Origin: Vandiemenella viatica
Lineage: Eukaryota; Arthropoda; Insecta; Orthoptera; Morabidae
Direction: 5' to 3'
Assembly (NCBI GenBank): GCA_031002005.1
Contig: JARYHS010008074.1
Coordinates: 265,795,930 to 265,859,929 of the forward strand
DNA length: 64,000 bases
Part shown: positions 1 to 12,180 of the stretch, in pieces
How the letters are laid out: every line of letters starts with the position of its first letter
Numbering within the stretch: position 1 is the stretch's first letter
Translations under genes and position numbers: made by a program
The notes under the pieces: model-generated
The model's input: only the letters and a program-made list of their open reading frames with translations
What the model was told of the DNA's origin: nothing
Database searches by the model: none

Positions 1-2020
1 ACTTTCTATGCTGATCACACAGTTTTAACTTTTTCTACCTCAGTGTAGTTATGTGACAATTCCTCTCCGATTTGGGTTTAAAAAAATGAACCCATATTAC
101 GTCTTCAGTAACAGATTTTTCCAGAAACTTCTCTTCCTCCAAATGGAAGCACTGCAGTGTTCAGAGGCTATTGTTTTTCTTGTCTTTTAATTCTGATCCA
201 TTAACATTCCTGGTATCCACCATGAACAAACTTTTGAGTACCCCCATTGTTGAATAATCATCACATTGCTTTACTGAGGTAGAGAATGTGACAATTCATC
301 TGACAATGTCATCAACACTCTGAAAGTTGCGTAGAGTCAATGAAGTCACATGACTGCCCCTGCTGCTCCACTTTTTGTCAGCCAATGGCGTTTGCCCTTC
401 AGCTTCATTTTAATGATACACTAATTGTCTAACAGTCCTCTGTTGAATCACCACATACAGCTGTCACATTTCACAAATGCAAATGGACATTTCACCTTTC
501 ACATTCTAGAAATCAATCACAGAACCAGATCTAATATGAACATCAATATCAGCTATTCTGTAAGCGGATGCAGTGCTGCCACATGTTCATGCAAGAAGTT
601 GCTACTGCAGTGAATTGGGGAAGGAGGTTTGAGAAATTGTGCCAGATTCAAACTGTTTATTTAACTAAAATTTAAGGAGGGGAGGGGGGGGGGGAGAACA
701 GGAGGCATTACTTTTTGACTGATGCTCAGGCTAATAAGTTACAACAGTAATCATCAAAAAGCCACACAAGCAAATAAAATTTGTTGGTTTTACCTTTACA
801 AGAGGCTCATATAGTTCTCTTACTCGCAAGATGATATTGTTTACATGGAAGCATTGTGAATAATATTAATGTATTCCCATGGTTCATCCAAAACCACAAA
901 ATATTTGGTAATATAGGAAATTTAAAAAGGTGGTAAAAGTAATTGTTGGCTGGAAATGTTTGTGTGCCCAGTACAAAGTTTCAATTTGACGTACAATCCT
1001 TCTGTCGTGCCTTACATTGCCTAACCCAGTAATCTTTCTGGATAAAAGGATTACAGTTTTACTTGGAATCTGTACTACAGATCATTCTAGTGAATATTTG
1101 TCATCAAGAGATGGTGGTACACAATAAGTTTTATAAATTGTTGAACGTTTATGCACAACCTAAGGAAGGAAGTGAGGAAGCCAAAAAATAAGGATGGGGA
1201 GAAGACAGCTCCTCTGCCTTCTCCTGCCAAACCAACATTTTTTTTTTTTAATTGAATTCACAGCACAAGTCTCAGATTCTAAACAGACAGTCATAGAAGT
1301 AGTACAATATAGCATCAAGAGGAAGGGCGAGGTGGTTAAGGAATGTATATAACAACCAAACAAGTTATCTCTCTTCCCCACGTTGTATCTGTTTCATGAA
1401 CACCAAGATGAAAGTTGTGTGAATGGTTGGCAGTATCAACTAATATAAGCACAACTATGACTGCCACGAACCAGTTTAAATATGCAGTGAATTGCCATAT
1501 GGAGCCAGCATCCATCTTCTAAGAACTTCAAAACGAAACTGCCACAAAATGTAAGTACATTAACCAGCTCTACTTTGGCCACCTATGGAACACCTTATGA
1601 ACACTCCAAGTACGTGATAATACATATAGTAAATTTTAATACCAGATTGGCTGCAAATATGAATTTATATGTTTTTTAATTTCTTTATACAATAAATGAT
1701 TTTGATTCAAAACATTTGTTATAATCTGATAGAATAATAAAACGCCACATAAAAGACTTAATAATAAATGGAAAAAAAATATTTTCATGCTACACAGTAC
1801 AATCAAAAGGTTGTATAATTAAAATAATGGTGAAAAATTTAAAAAGAATTACAATACAAATCTTTACCAATGAAGCCATAGAACAGAAAGCACACCCTGT
1901 GAAAGTGAATTAAATTAGTGTAAATACCTACATGTCCTACATAATCAAATTTATAAAGAGGTTTTCTCTAATTTCTATTTATTTAAGATGTTGATTTACA
2001 TCATCAACTGATGTCATATA
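1..2020. other. AT-rich intergenic or intronic DNA, no gene seen
   Basis: I see no conserved coding stretch on either strand. Short open frames (for example 425-613 plus, 1160-1381 minus) lack any recognisable domain. A G-run lies near 677-695 and a T-run near 1240-1251. It could be intron or flank of the MYND gene further right, but nothing proves this. Confidence 0.5.
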
Positions 2021-2875
2021 CAAGGTTTGTTCAAAAAGTAGAGTGACTTTCTAAATTTCGCCAGATACGTAAGTCAATTTTCATTTTTTTCTTCTTATAA
2101 TTTTGGTACACTCATTCTGCACATATATTCACATGAATGTGGCACCTCCGAATCACCATTAGAAAAGTTTCTAATGAAGTCGGCATCTCGGTTGGCTCGT
2201 GCCATGAAATTTTTTGGATGTTTTGGGCACGAGACATGTATCAGCAAAGTTTGTTCTGAAACAGCTGAATTTTGACCAAAAGAACTGTTGTATTAGCATC
2301 GCTCAGGAGCTTTTGAATGACATCGCAGATAATCCTGATTTGGTCAAAAGGGTAATAACTGATGACAAATCTTGGGTATATGGATACAACGTCAAAACCA
2401 AGGCGCAGTCGTCCCAAAGGAAGAGCACAGAAGAGCCAAGACCGAAAAAAGCACGCCAAGTTCAATGTAGTGTTAAGGTTTTGCTCATTGTTTTCTTCGA
2501 TTATCATAGCGTCAGGAGTTTTTACCACAAGGTCATATGGCCAATAAGGAGTATTACCTTGAAGTTATGCACCATTTGCAAGAAGCAATACGAAAATAGC
2601 CCCAATTTGTGGGAAAAGAATTCATGGATTTTGCATCGCGACAATGCACCTACTCACACATCGTTGCTTGTGAGTGATTTTTTGGGCAAAAAAACCACAA
2701 TATTCACTGGATTTCACCACTTAAGTGAAAGGTGTGCGAATGAAATCCTCACATGTTCAAAGAACTTGAAAACAAAACCTATTAACTAATAATGTCCATT
2801 GAGAGGGATGAAATCCAGCATGTGTTTCAAAACACGTTGAAAGATACACAAGAGGGTCAACACAGCATCTTTTAT
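2021..2875 (+). pseudogene. Mariner-like transposase remnant
   Basis: The frame 2214-2789 matches the C-terminal half of mariner/SETMAR-type transposases by eye: a VSAKFV-like start, FDQK, then VITDDKSWVYGY carrying the first catalytic Asp, PRPKKARQV, and WILHRDNAPTHTS carrying the second. The region of the third catalytic Asp (usually SPDLAPCDFF) is scrambled after residue about 165. The left edge at 2021 reads CAAGGTTTGTTCAAAAAGTA, like a mariner terminal repeat, but the N-terminal helix-turn-helix is missing and no matching right terminus was found. The product would be a cut-and-paste DDD transposase; this copy is inactive. SIERDEIQ-like residues near 2795-2815 suggest the C-terminus continues in another frame. 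Confidence 0.8.
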
Positions 2876-2920
2876 AAGGCAAGCTAATGAATTATGTAAT
2901 ATTTATATGCTTTACACATA

Positions 2921-3086
2921 GTAACGTTCGTTGTGTACACACGTTCCGAGCCTAATGGCCCGTTTTTCTACTTGTGAATAAGGCAGATGCCGAAATATTG
3001 TGTAGTTGTTTGTCAGCATAAGTGTTCCCTCTCATCGCATCCGTCCACTTTGGTATGTGGTGGGTTAATTTCCTTTTCTTTTCTTA
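2921..3086 (+). repeat. Unclassified dispersed repeat, copy 1
   Basis: This 166-bp block is nearly identical to 9675-9839 in the same orientation. It begins GTAACGTTCGTTGTG and ends CTTTTCTTA. It is flanked by an exact 10-bp direct repeat, TTTACACATA, at 2911-2920 and 3087-3096, which looks like a target-site duplication. I see no coding potential and no clear A and B boxes. Confidence 0.75.
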
Positions 3087-3149
3087 TTTACACATACTTA
3101 TGTGATGCATAATTATAGCTAAGTAGTTCCGCCGTTGATGGCCGAACTT

Positions 3150-3660
3150 TGTGGAAAGGTGGTGAAAGAGGTCATTTTGAAGACCATTACTATTTGGGGA
3201 ATTATAGGAATATTCAGCCGTCGAGCTATCGGCTATCATTGCCATGCTGAGTGGGCTCAAGCAGTGACCAGCCAGGAATCTGCACGCTAGCAGTCAGCAC
3301 CTTAGAGTGCAGTCCCCTTCATAATTGTAGGTCAGCCGAGGCGGCTTGGGAAGTACTAGCTAGCAAGTACTATCTTTTACAGTCGCCGAGAGTAGTCGAG
3401 CATATTTCGATAGCCACCTGTTAGAAGCCTGCCACCCTCCCATGCACCTCTCATCCGGGCAACCATCTGCCTAACAATTAACTCTTACAGTTTGGGGCTA
3501 AGATAAGTTGGTGATAGTTGGAATCCACTTTGCAGCACGCTATAAACTGTACTACTCCGTTTAGAGGCCAATAAACTGGTTCAATTACAAGTCTTGCATT
3601 CTTCATGTAGTAAGAACTTATATCAATTTCTAACCTTCGGTCTGTGGCTGTCAATCCACA
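3150..3660 (+). mobile_element. Probable long terminal repeat of an LTR retrotransposon
   Basis: The block starts TGTGGA and ends TCCACA, a short inverted repeat of the TG...CA type typical of LTRs. Near its right end is an AATAAA polyadenylation signal (in CCAATAAACTGG, about 3570-3581), followed by a T-rich stretch as in an R/U5 region. GTGGTGTCAAGC follows directly, where a primer-binding site would lie. No second LTR or pol domain is present, so this is a 5' LTR with a stub of internal sequence, or a solo LTR. It was found by structure only; the superfamily is unknown. Confidence 0.5.
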
Positions 3661-4054
3661 GTGGTGTCAAGCATTAGCCCAAACAGTCCAATGGTAAGAT
3701 TCTGGTGGAGCTGCCGGAAGAACAGAAGAGACGTTTCAAGCAGAACTGGAATTCTGCTAAGGTTAGTTCGTCAGCGCACCAACCCACACACACGCCCACT
3801 AGCCTTGGCTAATCAACCCCTGATACTGGCTACTTGCTCAACATGAGCAGTTTCTTCCTTGTAGTGCTAGCAGTGGATAACGTTTCCAAGTGAACACCCT
3901 GTAGAAAAGCTTTGTCAGTTTAAGTGCAATCTGAAAATATCGAAGATGAAAGTCAAGATAATAACTTTCAGACAAAAACAACCATGACTGGTAATGTAAC
4001 ACAGGGACAAGTTGCGCATTCCCAGTATCTTAAATGTGAAAATCTATGAACACG

Positions 4055-4515
4055 AGAAAGATTTTTTTTTTCTGTCATCAGTCTTTGGACTGGTTTGATG
4101 CAATCCTCCATCCCTTCCAATATTGTGCTTAATCTCTTCATCACTTCATCTCTACATATCCGTTAGAACCCACATCCTCAATTATCTGCTTCATATACTC
4201 TAATCTGTCTTCCTCTACAGTACTGACCTTCGACTGTTCCCTCCACTAACAAATTAACCAATCCCACATGTCTCAAAACGTGACCTACCAGCCTGTCTCT
4301 TCTTTCTATAAGCTTCTTCTGCAAACTTCTTTCCTCATCCATCATTTCCAAAACTCGTTCATTTCGTACTTTGTCTGTCCACTTAATTTTCAGCATTCTT
4401 TTGCAGCACCACATTTCAAATGCTTCAATTTTCCTTCTTTTTGGTATTCCTAAAGATAGCTTCACTACCATAAAGTGCTGTGCTCCACACATAGAGTTTT
4501 AAAGTTTTTTCTATG
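4055..4515 (-). mobile_element. LINE 3' end (C-terminus of endonuclease-reverse transcriptase)
   Basis: Read on the minus strand, frame 4178-4492 carries the signature C-terminus of insect endonuclease-reverse transcriptase proteins: KIEAFEMWCCKRMLKIKWTD, EERSLQKKL and a GHVLRH box, ending with an RGRQ stretch. The 3' untranslated tail runs to an A-run (T-run on plus at 4061). The tail, complementary to GACTGGTTTGATGCAATCC, is shared with the copy at 17500-17861, so both belong to one family. The copy is 5' truncated and lacks the polymerase domain. Confidence 0.85.
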
Positions 4516-6224
4516 TCCTAGAGCAATATTTGAAACTAAAAGACACATGAAGCACATGAAAAAGAGAAAACTAAAAGATTTCTCTTTTTCATGTGCTATT
4601 CTGTTTTTAACAACATTCCTGATTCGGTCATTGGTTGTTGAAGATTAACATTAACTTCTATACCATGATAATAATTGTAAGAGCCATTTGAGGAAAACTA
4701 GGAAAGAGGAGTAAAAATAAAATTCTTAAAGGTCATAGCATTCCCTACATTACTGGACAGACATGGTGATTTTTTTTTTTTTTTTTTTTTTTTTTTGCCA
4801 ATTTGAACAAAATAATATTTAGGGCAAACAAACATCCAACAATTTTCAGATAGTGAAAAGCTGTATTACAGTAGACATAATTAGGAAAGATAATGCCAGG
4901 ACAGAACTAGGGATTTACCCCATGACTCTTTCTTCATCTTCCCCTTATTTCCACAACATTTTGTGGTCAGCTGACTTTTATAAGTTGTCAGGTGTAAAGG
5001 TTCGTTGGGGGATATTAACACTTTAACCTGAACTGTGAACAAATAAGTTCTTGACCATGTGTAGCCTTTCTGAATCTGGTACCTTAAGTATTTAAGAAAT
5101 CAGCCGCTACACATTCATATTAAACCCCAAATGCGAAGGGTAATTGAAATAAAGGCACTAGACACAGTTTCAGAGTAACGCAATACTTACATTCTTGATA
5201 AAGTTCACTCGTACATTGTAGGTACCAGATACGTCGATAAAGCATCGAACAACAGTTTCATTGAAGATTACAGATTAAGCACATTACTACGAGAAGACAA
5301 AAACTCACTAAGTCCCCCTAACATTAGTGAGTACTATGGCACATTGGAATTTGCCGAAACCGCTACCGCATGGAGCAATTTGCTCCTCTAACTAGCGCGG
5401 AGTTACGCGGTCACTTTCCAGCAAAAGAATTTGACAAATCATGGTGGCTGCATGGCCTTTTATAAGTTTCCCATGGCCTATGACATCAGCACCTTTTTTC
5501 TTTAATTAATATCTCCCAAAGCACGAAATAGTTTAACTTGCAATTTTTTCAAGGGCTTCCTATCATCATGTTCTATATATTTTAATTTAGTTTAACATTC
5601 AAAAAAGCTCCTATAAGCTTAAAATTGAAGTTTATCACGTGACCAACTTGGCGGACTTTCTCGAACGCCAACAACAATTAGCGAGAATCTATCTTCAAAA
5701 ACTTAATTACCAGACAAATGCTTGAACCTTTTACCAAAACCATTATATATTCGTAATCGTCTGAATTTAGGCTATCTAATGCTATTAATCTCACATCTTT
5801 ATCCCTTTTAGTTAAAAAGTTCATTTAATTCTCTTAATTAAAACCACTAATTAAACTTTGCCAAATTATTTAATTTTACTACCAAAATATCTGGAACAAT
5901 GCTGACTATAGCTGGTGATAAAAGTTCAGCTGTAGCTTAACTCAATTCAAAGATATTTCAAATCTTAAATTTTTACTTTCCTGATCACGCGTTTCAAAAC
6001 ATGAAGAAATCAGAATATCTCTTAAAATAAATACACTTTAAAATGATTTAAATGATGAGTTTTCAATGTGGAAATTAATACAGGAAAATTCCCTCAAGTT
6101 GTCAATTACTCTTCTCAAAATTTCGAAGTCCTACACAAACGACTTCAAAATCGGTTTATAAACTATGTTATTGCTGGGGATGGCTATTGGGAGTGCTTTT
6201 GATGAACTAAAGGATACCTTACAA
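4516..6224. other. Intergenic DNA, no gene seen
   Basis: It holds a 27-bp T-run at about 4770-4796, probably the tail of a decayed retroposon, and a more GC-rich patch at about 5340-5480 with TTATAAAAGGCC on the minus strand. No conserved protein frame was recognised. Confidence 0.45.
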
Positions 6225-6450
6225 AGTTTTAGTCATTGTTGGCATTTTCAGGTTAGGAGCCATGGTTTTACAGTCAAAAGCCTTTGCTGATGCCAGACAT
6301 TTTATACCTACTGCCAGATTATAATATGTACTAACAGGTGAAGTGAAATGTAGCCATCTGTCTGTGAAATGTGTAACTATGTTCTGTGTATGATAAGTGT
6401 ATTTTTGTTTTTGAAATGTGTAGCCTATTTGGTGAAGATTGAGGAGGAAC
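6225..6450 (+). repeat. Dispersed repeat family with CCATCTGTCT core, copy 1
   Basis: By eye the block shares several stretches with 39605-39900 and more weakly with 55310-55500: a GCATTTT(C/A) lead, a CCATGGTTTTAC-like stretch, CCATCTGTCT, a TTCTGTGTATGAT-like stretch and GAAATGTGTAG. It is non-coding in all frames. Class unknown; a diverged SINE or MITE is possible. Confidence 0.5.
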
Positions 6451-6905
6451 CAGCATTTGTCTTCCTGGCTGCAGAAAACCACCTAAAAATGGCAGTCAGT
6501 CTGCGTGGTACAAATGGGTCTGCCCAGTCCCTTTCTACCTCCTTGATCCAGTGTGCAGTGCCTCAGAGCATTGAGACACACTGGCCAGTTATTACAGAAA
6601 TAAATAAATAATGAGGGAAGCAAATAATCTAAGGATGCCAGCTGAAATAATCTCAAAACTAGTTCTATGTTACATACAGTCCATAAAGCAAAACAAAGAG
6701 TGGAGACTGAGGACAAGTTTATGAACCTTGTGCGAGCTATCTAAACCTAAACCTAGAATGGGAAAAGAATAAAACTAATCAGGGAATGGAAAATTCCTTT
6801 TCCATGGGTATACTATTGCTTATTTCAACCCTAATTTGTTACAAATCAAAATATTTAATAGGACAAAGTTAGGTAGGCAAATCAAAGAACGCCAGCTGAG
6901 CTTAC

Positions 6906-7057
6906 CTTGAAAGGTTTGAACAATTTGCAGAAGTCTTTATGCAAATTCCAATCAACATATCGATGTGTATCAGAACAATAATTTGCTACACCACACTGAT
7001 GACAAACAGTACGAGAATCTCTGCCACAAACTTCACATGGTAAAGGGGTGTTTCTCC
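6906..7057 (-). CDS. MYND zinc-finger exon of an unidentified gene
   Basis: On the minus strand this 152-bp stretch is bounded by a strong acceptor (T-rich tract then CCTAG, splice after 7058) and a strong donor (CAAG|GTAAGC, exon end at 6906). It encodes about 50 residues with all MYND ligands: CEVC, then VCHQC, ANYCS, and a final HKDFC, that is CxxC-CxxC-YCSxxH-Hx3C. MYND fingers bind proline-rich peptide motifs and occur in SMYD, DEAF1, ZMYND and related proteins. The spacing and the DW in YVDWNLHKDFC fit, but I cannot assign the parent protein. No partner exon was recognised within the window, so its introns may be long. The frame is intact and both splice sites are good, so this is likely a live gene. 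It is the only convincing spliced exon here. Confidence 0.75.
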
Positions 7058-8830
7058 CTAGGAAAAAAAAAGACCATTTAATGACAAATTTAGAATATAT
7101 CCTCAGTATGTTGCAGATTAAAATAAAACTACACAGAATAAAATAAATCCAACAAAAAGTACAAAAAAAATCCATTAAAGTAACTGCATGAAAAAAACCA
7201 CACAAATAAAAAACAGTAATTAAGATAAAACAAAAATTTCCGTTTTCATTGGATAGTACTGCATCATGTATGGAGGCCAATTTTCTGTTCTATAAGTTAT
7301 TATCTGAAGACTAAATACAAAATTTAACACTTAATTATTGGAATTCACCATTTTGTTTTACCAACTATTTTATTTGTCAGCAAAATGTTAAAGTCAAAAC
7401 TGACAATTTTGTTTCCAGGTTTGAGACAATTTGTGTTCCAAAAACCCTGAAACATGGATGCCTCCAATTTAACTGAATTTCATAAAAATGAACCATCAAA
7501 CACATTCAGAAAACAGGAGATTAGGTCAAACTCAGGAAAGATATAAGCCTACAAACCTTTCAAACAATATTCCGTCGAAAATTTTTCCATTTTATTTACC
7601 CCTTTAGCCTTATCTCATATCCTAGGGCTAAAGAAATCTAAAAATACTAGAAACCTGAATAATAGCTTATATTTATTACGATGGTTTGAAATATTTCTGA
7701 GTAATAACACACACATTCAATGTACATAAATACATGAAAATTCAGTTTTATTTCTCTGTAATATTTTCTCATAGATAGGGAGTTGCATTGATTTCCTAAA
7801 ACACATCTTCCAAGCACAGGCGACAAAGAAATTATTTTCATAATTAACTGTGACTGAGAATCCAAAGTCCCTATGCTCCTACATTTTCATCATGCAAACT
7901 TTTAATTGAAATTTTTTCATTGTTTGCTGCAAATTATTTGGAAAGTTGCTCTACAGTATTCTAGTCCCAGAATCTCTAACCAACAAATGAAAATACTCCA
8001 ACCCCATTCTGCGTGAAAGAAAGTGCCAATTTAATGCCCTGGTTATATCTTCCCTACTTCAAACTTAACCCTAACTCTTTTTCCAATACATAGTTTTTTT
8101 CATTCAGTGTTTCTTCGCCATCAACAATATTCAAGAAAACATCCCGAGTTTCAAACATTGCTAGTATTAATTCCTCGTTAAACTGTAATTCCATTTCTCT
8201 ACTGGCTTGGTGCATCCTTATGCTCTCTACTTTCTACCATTTTACCTGCCTACTGTAGTATGGATGTTAAACGGTTTTCTACATTTTTTTGTTTTGAAAT
8301 AAATATTTCTTCACTCTTCTTCATATCTCTTAGAATGTGACCTACTTCACATCACATGTACTGATGCCATATTTATTTAACTTTTCTTTGAATCTCTTTT
8401 CAATTCCAGAAATGCCATGTTATACACATTCATTCTACTGAAATCATCTTATATCCACTGCAACTGCTTTGTGCTCAACCTTTGTGACATGAGATTCCAT
8501 ATAGTTATCATCAAACTTTTAAGGAAGCCATCCCTGGTCTTTTGATCAACCAATTAAGTACAGTCTACCTTCTCAGTAAGGTGGTACGAAATCATTGTGC
8601 TATTGTATATTATTACCTATGCTTCCTACTATAAACTTGTCATATTTAAGTTTATCTCTTATGACTATACCACTCCCAGCTTACAAATCCAAAAAGGTGT
8701 TTAATTTCTCCCCAAGGACATTATCAAGCCCATACATCTCTTAGTACAGTACCCAGCCAAGATTCTTATCTGTTCCCTTGCATTCTCATTTTTGATACAG
8801 TCTATGCCTCTTTGACATCAAAGGCATTAG
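7058..8830. other. AT-rich DNA, probably intron or flank of the MYND gene
   Basis: No second exon was recognised upstream (rightward) of the MYND exon. From about 8000 to 8820 the plus strand is pyrimidine-rich with a texture like antisense of a very old LINE, but no motif is clear enough to call. Confidence 0.4.
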
Positions 8831-8985
8831 ATGCAGGAAAGAACTGGGGCAGAGAACAGGAAAGAATTCAACTATGTTCTTTTGAAGGAACCATCCCGGC
8901 ATTTGCTTGAGCCATTTGGAGAAACCATGGAAAACCAAAATCTGGATAGCCAGACCTGTGGCCTTCTGAATGTGAGACCATTATT
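8831..8985 (-). mobile_element. Degraded tRNA-derived SINE (family S1)
   Basis: The block matches the S1 family seen at 36358-36629, 48887-49115 and 60600-61083. Shared blocks include GGAAAGAATTC, CATCCCGGCATTTGC, GGAGAAACCATGGAAAACC and AATCTGGAT. The family's sense strand is minus here. The tRNA-like head is only weakly preserved (TTCTGAATGTGAGACC). No duplication was found at its ends. Confidence 0.75.
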
Positions 8986-9674
8986 TCTCATCCATCATTG
9001 TATTCCTTACAACTCTTCTGTGATTTATATTAAGGAAAAAGAAAATAGTTTTTAGGCAAGATAAATAGCAAAATGGGGAAAATGACTGCAACGAGCGAAA
9101 AACATATGAGAAATGAAACGTACAATATTTCATTATTACACTTATTCATGTGCTAGGAACTGAGTCATGTGGTTCAGGAGGTATGTACATGCCTGAAGTT
9201 TACCACATTACTGGCTAGGTAATGGATGACTGGGTAGGTGAAGAGCCGGTGGGAGGTTAGTAAGTGAACTATTGATATTTTGGGAAAGTATAATATATAC
9301 AGTAACGGTATATTTTGGTAACCAGAACATGCCAATAGCCATGATTCCAACAACCTCAACCACTGTTGTACTGTGAGAGCAGTCAGAGTTTTCCCTGACA
9401 GCACCACTGCAGCAGAACTCCGGAGATGGGAACTAGCGTACCAGAATATCCTGGATATGAGACACCCACCTGGACTTAACCACCGTTAAATTCCAATTAA
9501 ACCATCACTAACCTTTTTTTTCCGCCATGTTTATACCGTACCATTACTACATTTGCTCATTTTACCATCGCCTGCCAAAATATTAAATATAGTATCTCAG
9601 ACATTGTATACCGATATCAATAGTCTACTCCTTATCCATCCCCCCCCTCCCCCCACTACACGGTTAGTCATTAG
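8986..9674. other. Intergenic DNA, no gene seen
   Basis: No conserved reading frame or repeat was recognised apart from a C-run near 9640-9655 just left of the second copy of the 166-bp repeat. Confidence 0.4.
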
Positions 9675-9839
9675 GTAACGTTCGTTGTGCACACACGATA
9701 CGAGCCTAATGGCCCGTTTTTCTATTTGTGAGCAAGGCAGATGCCGAAATATTGTGTAGTTGTTTGTCAGCATTAGTGTTCTCTCATCGCATCCGTCCAC
9801 TTTGGTATGTGGTGGGTTAATTTCCCTTTCTTTTCTTAT
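9675..9839 (+). repeat. Unclassified dispersed repeat, copy 2
   Basis: Same orientation and nearly the same length as 2921-3086. The differences are a handful of substitutions and a 2-base deletion near GTGTTCTCTC. Unlike copy 1, no flanking duplication is evident, so its insertion may be older or its ends altered. Confidence 0.75.
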
Positions 9840-10869
9840 TTAAGTACAATAGAAGTTGACATGATAGTTCAGTTTTATTATCTCAGGAAACAATAAGATT
9901 TTAGTCGACTTTTGATGTGTGGACATCCCAAACAATCATCAATATTTTAACGTTATTTTAATCACATTTTAAAATGGCTCAGTTCGAGCAGTTTAGTCAA
10001 AGAATGGCTGATAAGCTTTTGTATCAATCTCTAAACTTATGTTATTGGCTTACGATTTGATGGAACAAGTGTGATGGTAAAGTTGGTGAACTTCTACCTT
10101 GGTACCTGCAATTGCACTTTTTCACACAGTACGCAATTGACCTACTAAAAGAGAAGTCGAATGCACAGGAAGAACTATGTCTTGGGCATACACGATGAAC
10201 TGGCCGGGATAATTGAAGCACAAAGCGTGACCATAACACTGGATCATCCACCTACTGAAGTGGTTCACAGATATAATAAACTCCAAAAAGTGCAGAAACT
10301 TAAGCTTTTCAAAGAGTCTTATTTATGATCATTTCAATTAAACCAACAAGCGAGGAGGCAGAAATGGCATTTTTGGCAGCTGGCTATGGACATAATTCTT
10401 TCCAGATAAAGTGATAGTTAGACTGCTTAGTAGATAGAGTATTTTTCAAACTGATGTGGTTTACCGTAAGCCATGTAATGTGGTCTGAATACTTACCATA
10501 TTTGATTATTTACTTAATAACTAGAATTGGATTTAGAACAAAAGTGTAAATATATATGTATATTTAAGGTAGGCTATAAATGTTTAAATTGGTGTTATTT
10601 TGCTAATTAAAATATTTTTAACTGTTGAATTCTATTATTTAACATTAAAGTTGATTTATTAATTCAATAAATATACATTTATTATTTAATTTGATAAAAC
10701 TTTAAAAACTGTGCAGATCCCGCAGGATTGACCAATCCCGCAATCAGCAAATGCGGGACTGAAAACATTGCAGGATAGTAATTCTTAGATGAGGCTTCTG
10801 GAAATCGACATATGAACAAAGTTAACATTTGATGTTCAAATGCACTCGACAGTAAGACTTTCAGGGACA
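9840..10869. other. Intergenic DNA, no gene seen
   Basis: AT-rich and non-coding by inspection. A short run at about 10715-10760 repeats CCCGCA/TGCGGG-like motifs, but no element was recognised. Confidence 0.4.
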
Positions 10870-11380
10870 ATTTACTACAACATGATTCATGAGTAGGGCC
10901 ACCTATTCCCTAAGGTTGTATCTGCAGCCAACTGTAATGTCCCGACCATATAAAACACCTGTCCATTGGTCTGGTAACGTTAGAAACCTTCCAAACAGAC
11001 ATGTTCCAGGGATATTGATCAGCCAAGATGGATCAATTGTCTGGCCACTACACTCCCCTGATATGAATCCCTTGAATATTTTCTTGTGGGAGTACACCAA
11101 GGACCGTGTCCACATAGGACTCGTTCCAGATCTTGCCACACTTCGTAGATGGGTAATTGCAGTTTTGCAAACAGTTAATGTTACTACCCTGGAGCATGTG
11201 TAGATGGATATTGTCTCAAAATCCTGACGAAAACTAGAGATGCACATGTGGAAGTGAAAAAATGTTAAGAAAACCTTGAGAGGTGCATAAAACATAGTTA
11301 AAAAAACATTTCTGTCTTATCCAATTTATAAGGTAAGTTTCATTCTAATGGTAGCAGGACTTTGTGGAAACCCTGAATAA
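10870..11380 (+). pseudogene. Transposase remnant, Tc1/mariner-like DDE C-terminus
   Basis: Frame 10889-11203 contains the closing block of a DDE transposase: a VPGILISQDGSIVWPLHSPD stretch, then MNPLNIFLWEYTKDRVH and VPDLATLRRW. This matches the common insect type with WPARSPDLTPLDFFLWGYLKDKVY. The catalytic HSPDMNPL Asp is preserved, while earlier domains are gone. The downstream TAAGTTTCATT... GGAAACCCTG stretch could be its terminal repeat. It is inactive. Confidence 0.75.
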
Positions 11381-12180
11381 AATGTTAACATGCTAATATT
11401 CTAACATATATCAATAAAGAAATAATACACTCTCAAAAAAGCAAGTCATTTTAAAAACTGAAAACATCCTTCAAGATATCTTAACAGGATTACAAATTTG
11501 ATACAAATTCAGTTTTAAACATACAAAAAACTTTTTATTCAAGTAAGGAGCTCAAAAAGGAGCTAAACAATTTCAATTTTTTTTGCTAAGTTTATGACAA
11601 AGTTACTTGGTCTTCCCATTTAAGGACTTGTTCCAGTTATATAGTCACACTTGGTCACAGAACTTGAGCATTCCCGATAATTGAAAACGTGATAATAGTA
11701 CTGATTCAATGAGGGGAGACGGTTACATATTAATTAGATCAATACAGTTTGTATGCCAGTTCAAGGAAAGGCTAGATTCCCAATTACATCATGCGTGTGT
11801 GTGTGAGGAAAGAAAGAGGTAAACTAGCAACATGGGTTAGGAGAAATTTTTCATATGAATCTCAGTAAATATTGTATGTCCAAGCTATTTTAGATGACAT
11901 GGACAGAAGATGACAAGATTACAGTGTAACACTCCAAGCCATGGTGGTGAATAAGGCTAAAGACACTACAGTAAATAAAAGAGTGGAAGAATTCCAGTGA
12001 GACAAGAAATGCAGTATCACAGCAGGTGAAAGTGAGAACACATGTGCCACAGGGTTTTATATGAGGACTACTGTTGTCCATTATTCTAAAAAATGATTTT
12101 GTTGTTGGTTTACAATTTATTATTAACTTCACTGTTAGCAAACTGACTGCACCACAACTTGCCTTCCTGGGAAGCACCAA
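11381..12180. other. Intergenic DNA, no gene seen
   Basis: No domain, repeat match or RNA gene was recognised. A short TG/CA run sits near 11793-11803. Confidence 0.4.

Noticed and set aside
5100..5480. Possible second LTR on the minus strand (TATA-like box, GC-rich patch)
   Set aside because: No TG...CA ends, duplication or primer-binding site could be defined, and it does not match 3150-3660.
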